Source: Bacillota bacterium
GTDB lineage: Bacteria; Bacillota; Sulfobacillia; Symbiobacteriales; Symbiobacteriaceae
Assembly (NCBI GenBank): GCA_028287415.1
Contig: JAQBPS010000723.1
Location: 1 to 5,303 of the forward strand
Reading direction: 5' to 3'
Length of the DNA: 5,303 bases
Notes under the pieces: generated by a model
Database searches by the model: none
What the model was told of the DNA's origin: nothing
What the model saw: only the letters and a program-made list of their open reading frames with translations
Made by a program: the position numbers and the translations under genes
Shown: positions 1 through 4,984 of the stretch, piece after piece
How the letters are laid out: every line of letters starts with the position of its first letter
How positions within the stretch are numbered: position 1 is the first letter of the stretch

Positions 1-70
1 AGCGCTGGAGCAATGCGATCACCTCCGCCAGGGATGTCGGATCGTAGTAGTCGAACGGTGCGGGCTTCAT
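1..70 (-). CDS. FAD-binding subunit of a molybdenum hydroxylase (CoxM-like), N-terminal fragment
   Basis: Only the first 23 codons are in the window; the gene continues past the left edge. The translation begins MKPAPFDYYDPTSLAEV and goes on with a short leucine-rich helix. This is the typical opening of the FAD_binding_5 domain in medium subunits of CO dehydrogenase and xanthine dehydrogenase-type enzymes, where a phenylalanine/tyrosine-rich strand is followed by a P-x-S-L-x-E-A/V helix start. In that family the subunit carries FAD and passes electrons from the [2Fe-2S] subunit to the acceptor. The ATG at 68-70 overlaps the TGA of the CoxG-type gene (67-69) in an ATGA arrangement, so the two are very probably translationally coupled in one operon. 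The substrate (CO, purine, aldehyde, nicotinate or other) cannot be decided without the large subunit. Because so little sequence is present, the family call rests on the N-terminal motif plus the neighbour. Confidence 0.8.
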   Translation of the reverse strand, partial: MKPAPFDYYDPTSLAEVIALLQR

Positions 71-546
71 TGCCCCGCCCCCTCTCCGGGCGGCCTGCCG
101 GCCCGTCTGGTGGCCAACTCTTTGGCCGCCGCGGTAAAGAAGTCGCCGACGATCCACCGGGCGACGCCGCCCAGCACCCGCTGGCCGACCATGGCAATCG
201 GGCCCCCCACGTTCACATCCCAATTGTAGGCGACCAGCGTCTCGGCATCGCCAATGGCGGTCAGCGCCATCTTGCCGGTGACGGCGACGAACCCGGTCGT
301 GCCGCTCGCTTCCACCCTGAGCGTCAATGCAGACGGCGGCTCCTTGTCGATGATCTGCAAGGTGCCGTCGTACGTACCCTTGACGGCGGCCAGCCCCATC
401 TGGAGCCGGGCCGTGAAACGGTCCTCACCGATACGGGTCAGCCGCTCGCAGCCGGGGGTGCACCGCGCCAGCACGCCCTCGTCGTTCAGCAGTTCCCAGA
501 TCTGCTCCTGCGCTCCCCCGAACCGGAACTCGCCGGCGATCTCCAT
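67..546 (-). CDS. coxG: CoxG-family protein (SRPBCC fold, CO dehydrogenase subunit G-like)
   Basis: A complete 159-residue protein, close to the usual CoxG length of about 150-200 residues. Family motifs are in order: an N-terminal strand leading to a V/I-W-x-x-L-N-D segment (16-22), CTPGCERL (29-36), VKGTYDGTLQI (55-65), the SGTTGFVAVTGKMAL stretch (81-95), and YNWDVNVGGPIAMVGQRVL (107-125). SRPBCC proteins form a hydrophobic helix-grip pocket. In Oligotropha carboxidovorans, CoxG is reported to help anchor CO dehydrogenase at the membrane, and relatives sit in many molybdenum hydroxylase operons. The C-terminus is short and polar (RRAGRPPGEGAGQ), with no obvious membrane helix, so membrane anchoring is not shown here. 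The ATG at 544-546 is preceded by a purine-rich AGGGGTGG site about 7 bases upstream. The stop overlaps the start of the CoxM-like gene. The gene could serve any molybdenum hydroxylase, so the name marks the family and not proven CO oxidation. Confidence 0.87.
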   Translation of the reverse strand: MEIAGEFRFGGAQEQIWELLNDEGVLARCTPGCERLTRIGEDRFTARLQMGLAAVKGTYDGTLQIIDKEPPSALTLRVEASGTTGFVAVTGKMALTAIGDAETLVAYNWDVNVGGPIAMVGQRVLGGVARWIVGDFFTAAAKELATRRAGRPPGEGAGQ

Positions 547-611
547 GCGCTTCCACCCCTGACCCCGCTTTTGCTGCGGTTATGTCTATTCCGGCCCGTG
601 CCTGATCTTGC

Positions 612-640
612 CGCGCTTTTTCCGGTGATTAAAAAGCGCG
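612..640. repeat. Perfect 10-bp inverted repeat upstream of the CoxG-type gene
   Basis: CGCGCTTTTT (612-621) and AAAAAGCGCG (631-640) are exact reverse complements separated by a 9-base loop (622-630). The element lies 66-94 bases before the CoxG start and would fall inside the 5' leader if the promoter candidate at 684-712 is right. The T and A runs face the loop and do not follow the stem, so it is not a standard rho-independent terminator. It could be a two-fold regulator binding site or a leader hairpin. Which of these is inference; only the symmetry is seen. Confidence 0.7.
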
Positions 641-683
641 CACAGCAACGCAGCCGTGCTACAAGGAAATGCAACCGCATATC

Positions 684-712
684 ATAATAATCGTTATATA
701 ATCATTCTTCAG
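684..712 (-). promoter_or_regulatory. Candidate promoter for the cox-type operon
   Basis: On the minus strand CTGAAG (712-707) and TATTAT (689-684) are separated by exactly 17 bases. The -10 matches the sigma-A consensus at 5 of 6 positions, but the -35 at only 3 of 6. The stretch 680-720 is sharply AT-rich compared with the surrounding genes. The terminator at 757-793 closes the upstream TPR gene, so the cox-type operon needs its own promoter in this gap. Several other TATA-like hexamers occur nearby, so the exact hexamers are uncertain. Confidence 0.35.
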
Positions 713-756
713 GTATATTACTTGATGGACCAGCGAAAATCCTTGTGAGTGCGCGC

Positions 757-793
757 AAAAAGCCCCGGCGCCGCTGCAGGCGATGCCGGGGCT
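757..793 (-). terminator. Rho-independent terminator of the TPR-like gene
   Basis: Read on the minus strand, AGCCCCGGC (793-785) pairs perfectly with GCCGGGGCT (769-761), giving a 9-bp GC-rich stem. The 15-base loop can extend the stem through an inner GCC/GGC. A run of five T's (761-757, the first also closing the stem) follows directly. It starts 16 bases after the stop codon of the TPR-like gene. It separates that gene from the cox-type operon. Confidence 0.88.
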
Positions 794-808
794 GGTTTGT
801 CGTCACAC

Positions 809-1807
809 CTAGCGCTCGGCGCCGGCCATGACGGCCCGGACCCGGGCCAGGCTGATGCTGAGATCCTGCTGCTGTGCGATCGCCAGTGCGCGCCCGCAGA
901 AGTGCGTGAAGCTCTCCTGATTCCCCTCGGCCCGGGCGATGCGGGCGGTCAGGAGTTCCACGTCAGTCTGCACACTCGGCGCCAACTTTGCGTAGTCACG
1001 GGTGCGATCCTGCACCAGCCCGAGCTGCAAGGACGCACGCGCCTGCTGGAACCGCCCCTGGTAGAGGGCCAGTTCTGCGCGTGCGATGGCGATGAAGACA
1101 CCGCTGAACTTGTACTGCATGGCCGCATAAATTTCGGTCGCGGCCGCAAGATCCCCCACTGCGACGTCGAGGCGGTCGCATGCCAGAGCCGCGACCGTTC
1201 GCTTCATGTAGAGCAATCCGAGCTGGTCCCGGCAGGCCACCTGCGCGTCCGGGGAAAGGCTGAGCATGCCCGTTTCGGCCCGGCAGAGCGCCCGGTAGGC
1301 CGCCTGCCACCGCCCACGCCTGAGGTGCAGGATGCCGAGGTTATAGTTGAAGAAGGCGCCGTCCTTTGGCTGGACGATGTCGCGCCGCAGCGCTCGCACA
1401 AAGGGCATCATGCGCCCCAGCTTCTCCGTCCCGATGCAGAGCCCGAGGGCTGAGAACAGCACATGTTCGCGGATCCGATGATCGTCCGGGGCGATGCGGA
1501 AGGCCTCCTCAAGGTCAGCCCAGGCCCGCTCCCGCAGCGAGGGAGCGCTCACCGCGGCGCCGTTGCGCATGCCACAGCGGATCAAGAGCCAGAACGCCAG
1601 ATCAGCGCCGGCGTTTGCGCTGATGCAGCCCTCAATGATCTGGGTTTGCCTGATCACATCATCCTGGCGGATGGCCAGCATGAGCTGTTGGTACGGTTCA
1701 CCCTTGAACCATGCGTCCTTGCTGGGGCGCTCATCCGCCGGGATGCAAATATCGGTGGCCTGTGCGGACACGCTCCCGCCCCCGTTCTTGACTTCTACCA
1801 CTTGCAT
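809..1807 (-). CDS. TPR-like helical repeat protein of unknown function
   Basis: 332 residues, predicted soluble: no signal peptide and no membrane segment. The C-terminal half is built from paired helices with TPR spacing and small/large residue pattern, at roughly 151-184 (NLGILHLRRGRWQAAYRAL), 193-228, 236-268 (ARAELALYQGRFQQARASL) and 280-313. The G-R-W/F-Q-A-A/Q-A turns are classic TPR. The first 40 residues look disordered, and residues 40-140 are helical without a recognisable domain; I see no helix-turn-helix or enzymatic motif. TPR proteins bind peptides or partner proteins, and similar folds occur in peptide-sensing regulators, but nothing here proves a regulatory role. The gene is transcribed alone: it is divergent from the broken DinB-like gene and ends in a strong terminator. 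The start is uncertain. ATG 1807 has no Shine-Dalgarno site and lies in AT-rich DNA, so a leaderless message or a later start such as GTG at 1769-1771 is possible. Confidence 0.85.
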   Translation of the reverse strand: MQVVEVKNGGGSVSAQATDICIPADERPSKDAWFKGEPYQQLMLAIRQDDVIRQTQIIEGCISANAGADLAFWLLIRCGMRNGAAVSAPSLRERAWADLEEAFRIAPDDHRIREHVLFSALGLCIGTEKLGRMMPFVRALRRDIVQPKDGAFFNYNLGILHLRRGRWQAAYRALCRAETGMLSLSPDAQVACRDQLGLLYMKRTVAALACDRLDVAVGDLAAATEIYAAMQYKFSGVFIAIARAELALYQGRFQQARASLQLGLVQDRTRDYAKLAPSVQTDVELLTARIARAEGNQESFTHFCGRALAIAQQQDLSISLARVRAVMAGAER

Positions 1808-1820
1808 TGTAATATATAAT
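1788..1820 (+). promoter_or_regulatory. Candidate promoter for the DinB-like gene
   Basis: A TTGACT box (1788-1793, 5 of 6 consensus) is followed by TAATAT (1810-1815) after 16 bases, or by a perfect TATAAT (1815-1820) after 21 bases. The second spacing is too long for a normal sigma-A promoter, so one box of each pair is a compromise. The -35 lies inside the first codons of the divergent TPR-like gene, so the two transcription starts would be very close or overlapping. The AT-rich stretch 1808-1848 stands out from the GC-rich surroundings. Confidence 0.4.
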
Positions 1821-1829
1821 CAATATATT
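1811..1829. repeat. AT-only inverted repeat in the divergent spacer
   Basis: AATATAT (1811-1817) and ATATATT (1823-1829) are perfect inverted repeats around the 5-base spacer AATCA. It sits between the two divergent starts, over the candidate -10 boxes. An operator controlling both genes is possible, but low-complexity AT sequence gives such symmetry easily by chance. Confidence 0.3.
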
Positions 1830-1849
1830 TGCATGATGATATTTAAGAT

Positions 1850-1854
1850 GGAGG
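1850..1854 (+). promoter_or_regulatory. Shine-Dalgarno site that sets the GTG start of the DinB-like gene
   Basis: GGAGG lies 8 bases before GTG 1863-1865, good spacing. An in-frame ATG at 1848-1850 overlaps the site itself and is therefore an unlikely start. Confidence 0.75.
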
Positions 1855-1862
1855 TGTTTATC

Positions 1863-2272
1863 GTGAGTTTGGAATTGCAGATGCTCGAGTGCCTCAAGCA
1901 CAGGCTGAACGACTTGCGGAGCCGATCGGTGGCGGCCCTGGAACAGCTGACCGATGCGGACGCCAGCGGCTCGCCGTGCAGATCGCCGGCGCAGCGGACA
2001 GCCGGGACCGGAACAGCGAGTTTGCTGCACGTGAAACGTACAGCCGGGAGCAGCTGGTAGCGATTCTGAACGATACGGTCAGGGAGGCGACCGAGGTGAT
2101 CGGCGGGCTGACGCCGGACCGGCTGCGGGCGTCGCTCCGGATTAGCGGCGAGCAGGTCGCGACGCTCCAGCACCTGGTGACCGTGGCGACGCACTTCGCC
2201 GAGCATGTCGGGCAGATCCTGTACATTGCGAAGCTGAGGCTTGGCCCGGCCTACCGGGTGATTTCGCAGTAA
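1863..2272 (+). pseudogene. DinB-like (DUF1572-type) protein, internally deleted and frameshifted
   Basis: From GTG 1863 the first frame reads VSLELQMLECLKHRLNDLRS and continues through AALEQLTDADA (to about 1968), a good first helix of a DinB/YfiT-like four-helix bundle. It then degenerates and hits TAG at 2058-2060. The rest of the family is found in another frame from about 1961: QRLAVQIAGAADSRDRNSEF, then SREQL, LTPDRL, and the last helix with HFAEHVGQILYIAKLRLG, ending at TAA 2270-2272. The usual segment between these parts is missing: a W-R-P-x-x-x-S-N-S-I region and the helix with the first metal-binding histidine (H-x-A-G-N). The second motif, H-x-x-x-H (codons at 2192-2206), survives. 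The 410 bp would need about 70-76 more bases, congruent to 1 modulo 3, to restore a normal protein of about 160 residues. DinB-fold proteins include metal-dependent thiol transferases; this remnant should be inactive. The last 100 codons could still give a short product. Confidence 0.75.
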
Positions 2273-2291
2273 GGCTGCTGCCCCCCTGCGA

Positions 2292-3524
2292 TTATGCGTG
2301 AAAGAGCGAGAGCCGCTCGTACTTGGCGCCCAGCACCTCATCCACCGGGCCACCAAGCCACCGGTCGAGCAGCGTGGCGTAGACGGAGCGGAAATCGATG
2401 CCCATCTTCAGGTCGCCCTCGAGCAGCGCATCCAGGCTGGGGTGCTCCCCCACCAGACCGCCCCTGACCGGACCGCCAATCAGCAGGGCCGGCCCCGCAG
2501 CTCCGTGGTCGGTCCCACCGCTGCCGTTCTCGGCCGCCCGGCGCCCGAACTCGGAGTGGACGAACGTGACCACCTGGCTGCCCAGCCCGTGCGCCTCCAG
2601 GTCCGCCTGATACGCACTGACAGCGGCGTCAAAGTCGCCCATCAGCCGGTCGTGATTCCCCTTCTCCCCCGCGTGCTCGTCAAAGCCGCCAAACGTGGTG
2701 TAGAGGATCTGACTGCCGGCGCCGCCCGCGAGCAGGCGGACCATCAGCTGGAGGTCGGTGCCCAGCTTGTTCTGCTTGGGGTAAGCGACACCGGGGGTGT
2801 ATCCGCCGGAGAGCTGCTGGACGGCATCGGCGGCCTGCAAGGCGGTATCACCGCGGCCCCGCACGACGGTCAGCGGACCGGAACCGAGCCCGTACATTGC
2901 CCGGATCGCCTTCACGGAGCCGGCGTCGCCCTTGATCTGCATCTCCGCGATGCTCTCCATGGCGACCGCCGCACCCTTGCCGCCCACCAGGGGCTTGGCG
3001 ACGGACGGGCTGACCGCAACCGCCCGCAACGGGTTGCCGGCGGCGCCGCCGGTCAGATCCAGGTAACGGCCGAGCCAGCCGACCGGGCTCGTGCCCTTTG
3101 TCTGCGCCGTCGCCCAGATATCGAACGAACGGAAGTGGGAGCGGTCCGGCTCGGGGTAGCCGACACCCTGGATCACCGCAACCTTGCCCGCATCGTAGAG
3201 CGCCTTCAACCCCTTCAGGTTGGGGTGCAGGCCCAGCTTGCCCACCAGGGGCAGTGCTTCGCTCTCCTTGATCGCCAGCGTGCGGCGCAGGTCGTAGTAG
3301 CGGCCCATGCCGTACGGGGCGATGGTGTTCAGCCCGTCGTTGCCGCCCCCGAGGTAGATCACCACCAGGCTCTTCCCGTTGACCTGCGGCGCCCCGGCTG
3401 ACGGCACCGTGCCAGCCGGGGCGTCGGCGATCGCCTTGTGCGGCAGCCGGGAAAGGCCCAGCGCACCCAGCCCCACCAGAACGCCCCCGGAGACCGTCAG
3501 GAAGTCTCTCCGGCTCAGATGCAT
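2292..3524 (-). CDS. DUF1501 protein, Tat-exported
   Basis: 410 residues. The N-terminus carries a twin-arginine signal: SRRDFLT (4-10), a glycine/leucine-rich hydrophobic stretch (11-26), and a likely cleavage site after ADA (33-35), so the folded protein should be exported by Tat. The mature part has DUF1501 hallmarks: LVVIYLGGGNDGLNTIAPY (53-71), LHPNLKGLKALYDAGKVAVI (99-118), then PDRSHFRSFDIW (126-137), TTFGGFDEHAGEKGNHDRLM (276-295), VTFVHSEFGRRAAENGSGG (319-337), TDHGAAGPALLIGG (338-351) and DFRSVYATLLDRWLGG (377-392). DUF1501 is related to the sulfatase/alkaline phosphatase-like fold; the conserved D/H/E residues are consistent with metal binding, but no substrate is known to me. ATG 3524 has GAGGAGG 7 bases upstream, and this site overlaps the TGA of the DUF1800 gene, so the pair is a coupled operon. 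It converges on the DinB-like remnant with 19 bases between stops and no convincing terminator. Confidence 0.93.
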   Translation of the reverse strand: MHLSRRDFLTVSGGVLVGLGALGLSRLPHKAIADAPAGTVPSAGAPQVNGKSLVVIYLGGGNDGLNTIAPYGMGRYYDLRRTLAIKESEALPLVGKLGLHPNLKGLKALYDAGKVAVIQGVGYPEPDRSHFRSFDIWATAQTKGTSPVGWLGRYLDLTGGAAGNPLRAVAVSPSVAKPLVGGKGAAVAMESIAEMQIKGDAGSVKAIRAMYGLGSGPLTVVRGRGDTALQAADAVQQLSGGYTPGVAYPKQNKLGTDLQLMVRLLAGGAGSQILYTTFGGFDEHAGEKGNHDRLMGDFDAAVSAYQADLEAHGLGSQVVTFVHSEFGRRAAENGSGGTDHGAAGPALLIGGPVRGGLVGEHPSLDALLEGDLKMGIDFRSVYATLLDRWLGGPVDEVLGAKYERLSLFHA

Positions 3525-3531
3525 ATGAAAT

Positions 3532-3538
3532 CCTCCTC
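3532..3538 (-). promoter_or_regulatory. Shine-Dalgarno site of the DUF1501 gene, overlapping the DUF1800 stop
   Basis: GAGGAGG on the minus strand (3538-3532) is 7 bases before ATG 3524 and shares bases with the TGA (3539-3537) of the preceding gene. This arrangement favours reinitiation or coupling by ribosomes finishing DUF1800. Confidence 0.85.
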
Positions 3539-4826
3539 AGGCGGTCTGGTATTCGGGGGTGGCGATGATCGTCCGGATCAGGCCGCGAGCCAACTCCCAT
3601 CGATCCTTGGGCGCCGTGGGCAGCCGATCGCCCACCAACTTGAGCAGTGCGGCCCGGGTGGTATCGGTTACGGGCGGGACGCAGAGCAAGGCGAGGTAGC
3701 CATCCACAAAGGCTGCGGGTGTGTCCAACTGAAGCAGCAGGGCGGGCTGCGGCTTCTGGCCCAGCCCCAGCTTCACCGCCTCGCCCAGGTTCCAGCGGCT
3801 CAGCAGCGTGGAGGCGCCCAGCCAGGCCGCCCCGCCGGGCCAGCCTGCCACGTTCGGCGGGTTATACAGCACCTGGCCGATCTTCGTGCACATATAGGCG
3901 GTCGCCCTCGAGGCTGGTAAGCCCGTGAGGCGCAGCGCCCCGGCGATGAACTCGGGCGGGCTCTTGATCTGCGCGCCGATGACGGCATCCGCGTAAAACG
4001 CATCGCTCAAGAAGAGCGTCCGCAGCACCGGCCGGATCTCGCCCTTGCTCGCGATGTAGGTATCCGCCATCACCTGCACTGTGGCGCTATCTGGCAGCGG
4101 GGAGGCGAAGAAGCGCCACAGCTTCGTGGCCAGGAATTTCGCCGTCTCGGGGCGGGATGACAGGATGTCGGAGACCTCATCGAGCCCGAAGTTGCCGGTG
4201 TGCCCGAGGAAGGTCTTGGGGCCGGGGTCCCAGGCCTTCGGCTCAAACTGAACCGCTCCGGTGATCCGATCCACGCGCCACCCGGTAAACGCCCGGGCGG
4301 CGGCGTTCACGTCCTGCTCCGTGTAGGGGCCGGGCCCGGTGGTGAACAGCTCCTGCACCTCGCGGGCGTAGTTCTCGTTCGGCGCCTTGCGGCTGGAGCG
4401 GGCGCCGTCCAGCCAGTTGAGCATGGCCGCTCCCTTGCCCACAGCGCGCAGCAGTGCGGGGAACGAGCCGATGGCATGCCGCCGGAACAGGTCGTTCTGC
4501 TGCTGCATGTCGGGCGGCTTGTTGCCCTTTTGCGCGCCGGTCGCGAAGTGGCCGTGCCAGAAGAGGACCATCTTCTCCACTAGTGGATAGCGGGTGGTCA
4601 CCATCCGGTGGAGCCAGTACGCCTGAGCGTCCACCAGTTTGTCGGGGTCGTAGGCCGGCTTGAAGTACGACGGTACGGGGACCGACTCCGGCCCGGCGGG
4701 GGCGGTCAACAGCGCGTCGACCGCCGCCGCCAGCCCCTTGGCGGTCCACGCGGCAACCTCGGCGGGCGCGGCGCCGAACCCGGCCCGCCGGAACAGATGG
4801 CTGATTCGCTCTGGCGCGGTAAGCAC
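3537..4826 (-). CDS. DUF1800 protein
   Basis: 429 residues from the GTG start, within the family's usual range. Family motifs in order: HLFRRAGFGAAPAEV (10-24), FWHGHF (89-94), NWLDG (137-141), APNENYAREVQELFTTG (148-164), YTEQDVNAAARAFTGW (168-183), ETAKFLATKLWRFF (227-240), IKSPPEF (287-293), YNPPNVAGWPGG (321-332) and a C-terminal TPEYQ (423-427). The function of DUF1800 is not established. It is regularly paired with DUF1501, as here, with 12 bases between the coding regions. No signal peptide is visible, so it would be cytoplasmic or exported with its partner; the Tat signal on DUF1501 makes hitchhiker export conceivable but unproven. I chose GTG 4826 because AGGAGG (4839-4834) lies 7 bases before it, while the ATG two codons earlier (4832) would leave only 1 base. 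The reading frame stays open upstream to 5009, but that part crosses a terminator and a promoter and is not protein-like near the start. Confidence 0.92.
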   Translation of the reverse strand: MLTAPERISHLFRRAGFGAAPAEVAAWTAKGLAAAVDALLTAPAGPESVPVPSYFKPAYDPDKLVDAQAYWLHRMVTTRYPLVEKMVLFWHGHFATGAQKGNKPPDMQQQNDLFRRHAIGSFPALLRAVGKGAAMLNWLDGARSSRKAPNENYAREVQELFTTGPGPYTEQDVNAAARAFTGWRVDRITGAVQFEPKAWDPGPKTFLGHTGNFGLDEVSDILSSRPETAKFLATKLWRFFASPLPDSATVQVMADTYIASKGEIRPVLRTLFLSDAFYADAVIGAQIKSPPEFIAGALRLTGLPASRATAYMCTKIGQVLYNPPNVAGWPGGAAWLGASTLLSRWNLGEAVKLGLGQKPQPALLLQLDTPAAFVDGYLALLCVPPVTDTTRAALLKLVGDRLPTAPKDRWELARGLIRTIIATPEYQTA

Positions 4827-4833
4827 CGGCATA

Positions 4834-4839
4834 CCTCCT
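4834..4839 (-). promoter_or_regulatory. Shine-Dalgarno site deciding the DUF1800 start
   Basis: A perfect AGGAGG on the minus strand (4839-4834). Spacing is 7 bases to GTG 4826 but only 1 base to ATG 4832, so the GTG is the better start. Confidence 0.8.
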
Positions 4840-4857
4840 GCTACTGCATATCCCTTG

Positions 4858-4863
4858 ATTATA
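4858..4863 (-). promoter_or_regulatory. -10 box of the DUF1800-DUF1501 operon
   Basis: A perfect TATAAT on the minus strand (4863-4858), 19 bases before the Shine-Dalgarno site and downstream of the SLH gene terminator. No good -35 is seen: AATACA at 18-base spacing matches 3 of 6, and TTAATA matches 4 of 6 but at 20 bases. A factor-assisted promoter is possible. Confidence 0.5.
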
Positions 4864-4898
4864 GGGGGAATTGATTGCCGATGTATTAACAGCGCGCG

Positions 4899-4927
4899 AA
4901 GAAAGCCGGGGCTCGACGGCCCCGGCT
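4899..4927 (-). terminator. Rho-independent terminator of the SLH-domain gene
   Basis: On the minus strand AGCCGGGGC (4927-4919) pairs perfectly with GCCCCGGCT (4912-4904) across a 6-base loop. The T-rich tail TTCTT follows, with the last stem base also a T. It lies 57 bases after the stop codon of the SLH gene and just before the DUF1800 promoter, so it separates the two transcription units. Confidence 0.88.
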
Positions 4928-4984
4928 CTGTTACAGGCACTGGTTTAACCGTCGCCGTGAACCGGCCCTCGCTCGGTGTGGCGG

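Noticed and set aside
612..640. The 10-bp palindrome as a terminator
   Set aside because: The T and A runs are inside the stem next to the loop; no T-run follows the stem in either direction.
13..687. Long plus-strand open frame across the CoxG-type gene
   Set aside because: It is the antisense shadow of a gene with clear family motifs; the translation is low-complexity Arg/Pro/Gly-rich and has no ribosome site.
749..1453. Plus-strand open frame opposite the TPR-like gene
   Set aside because: It starts inside the terminator hairpin and is a GC-rich shadow; the minus frame has clear TPR periodicity.
1863..2060. First frame of the DinB-like gene as an intact small protein
   Set aside because: After about 35 codons the translation loses family resemblance and becomes the shifted reading of sequence that matches DinB-like proteins in the other frame.
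2265..2290. Hairpin CGCAG...CTGCG between the convergent DUF1501 and DinB-like stops as a shared terminator
   Set aside because: The stem is short and interrupted, and there is no T-run on either strand.
2298..3401. 367-codon plus-strand open frame opposite DUF1501
   Set aside because: Antisense shadow of a strongly conserved family; no start signals and no recognisable motif.
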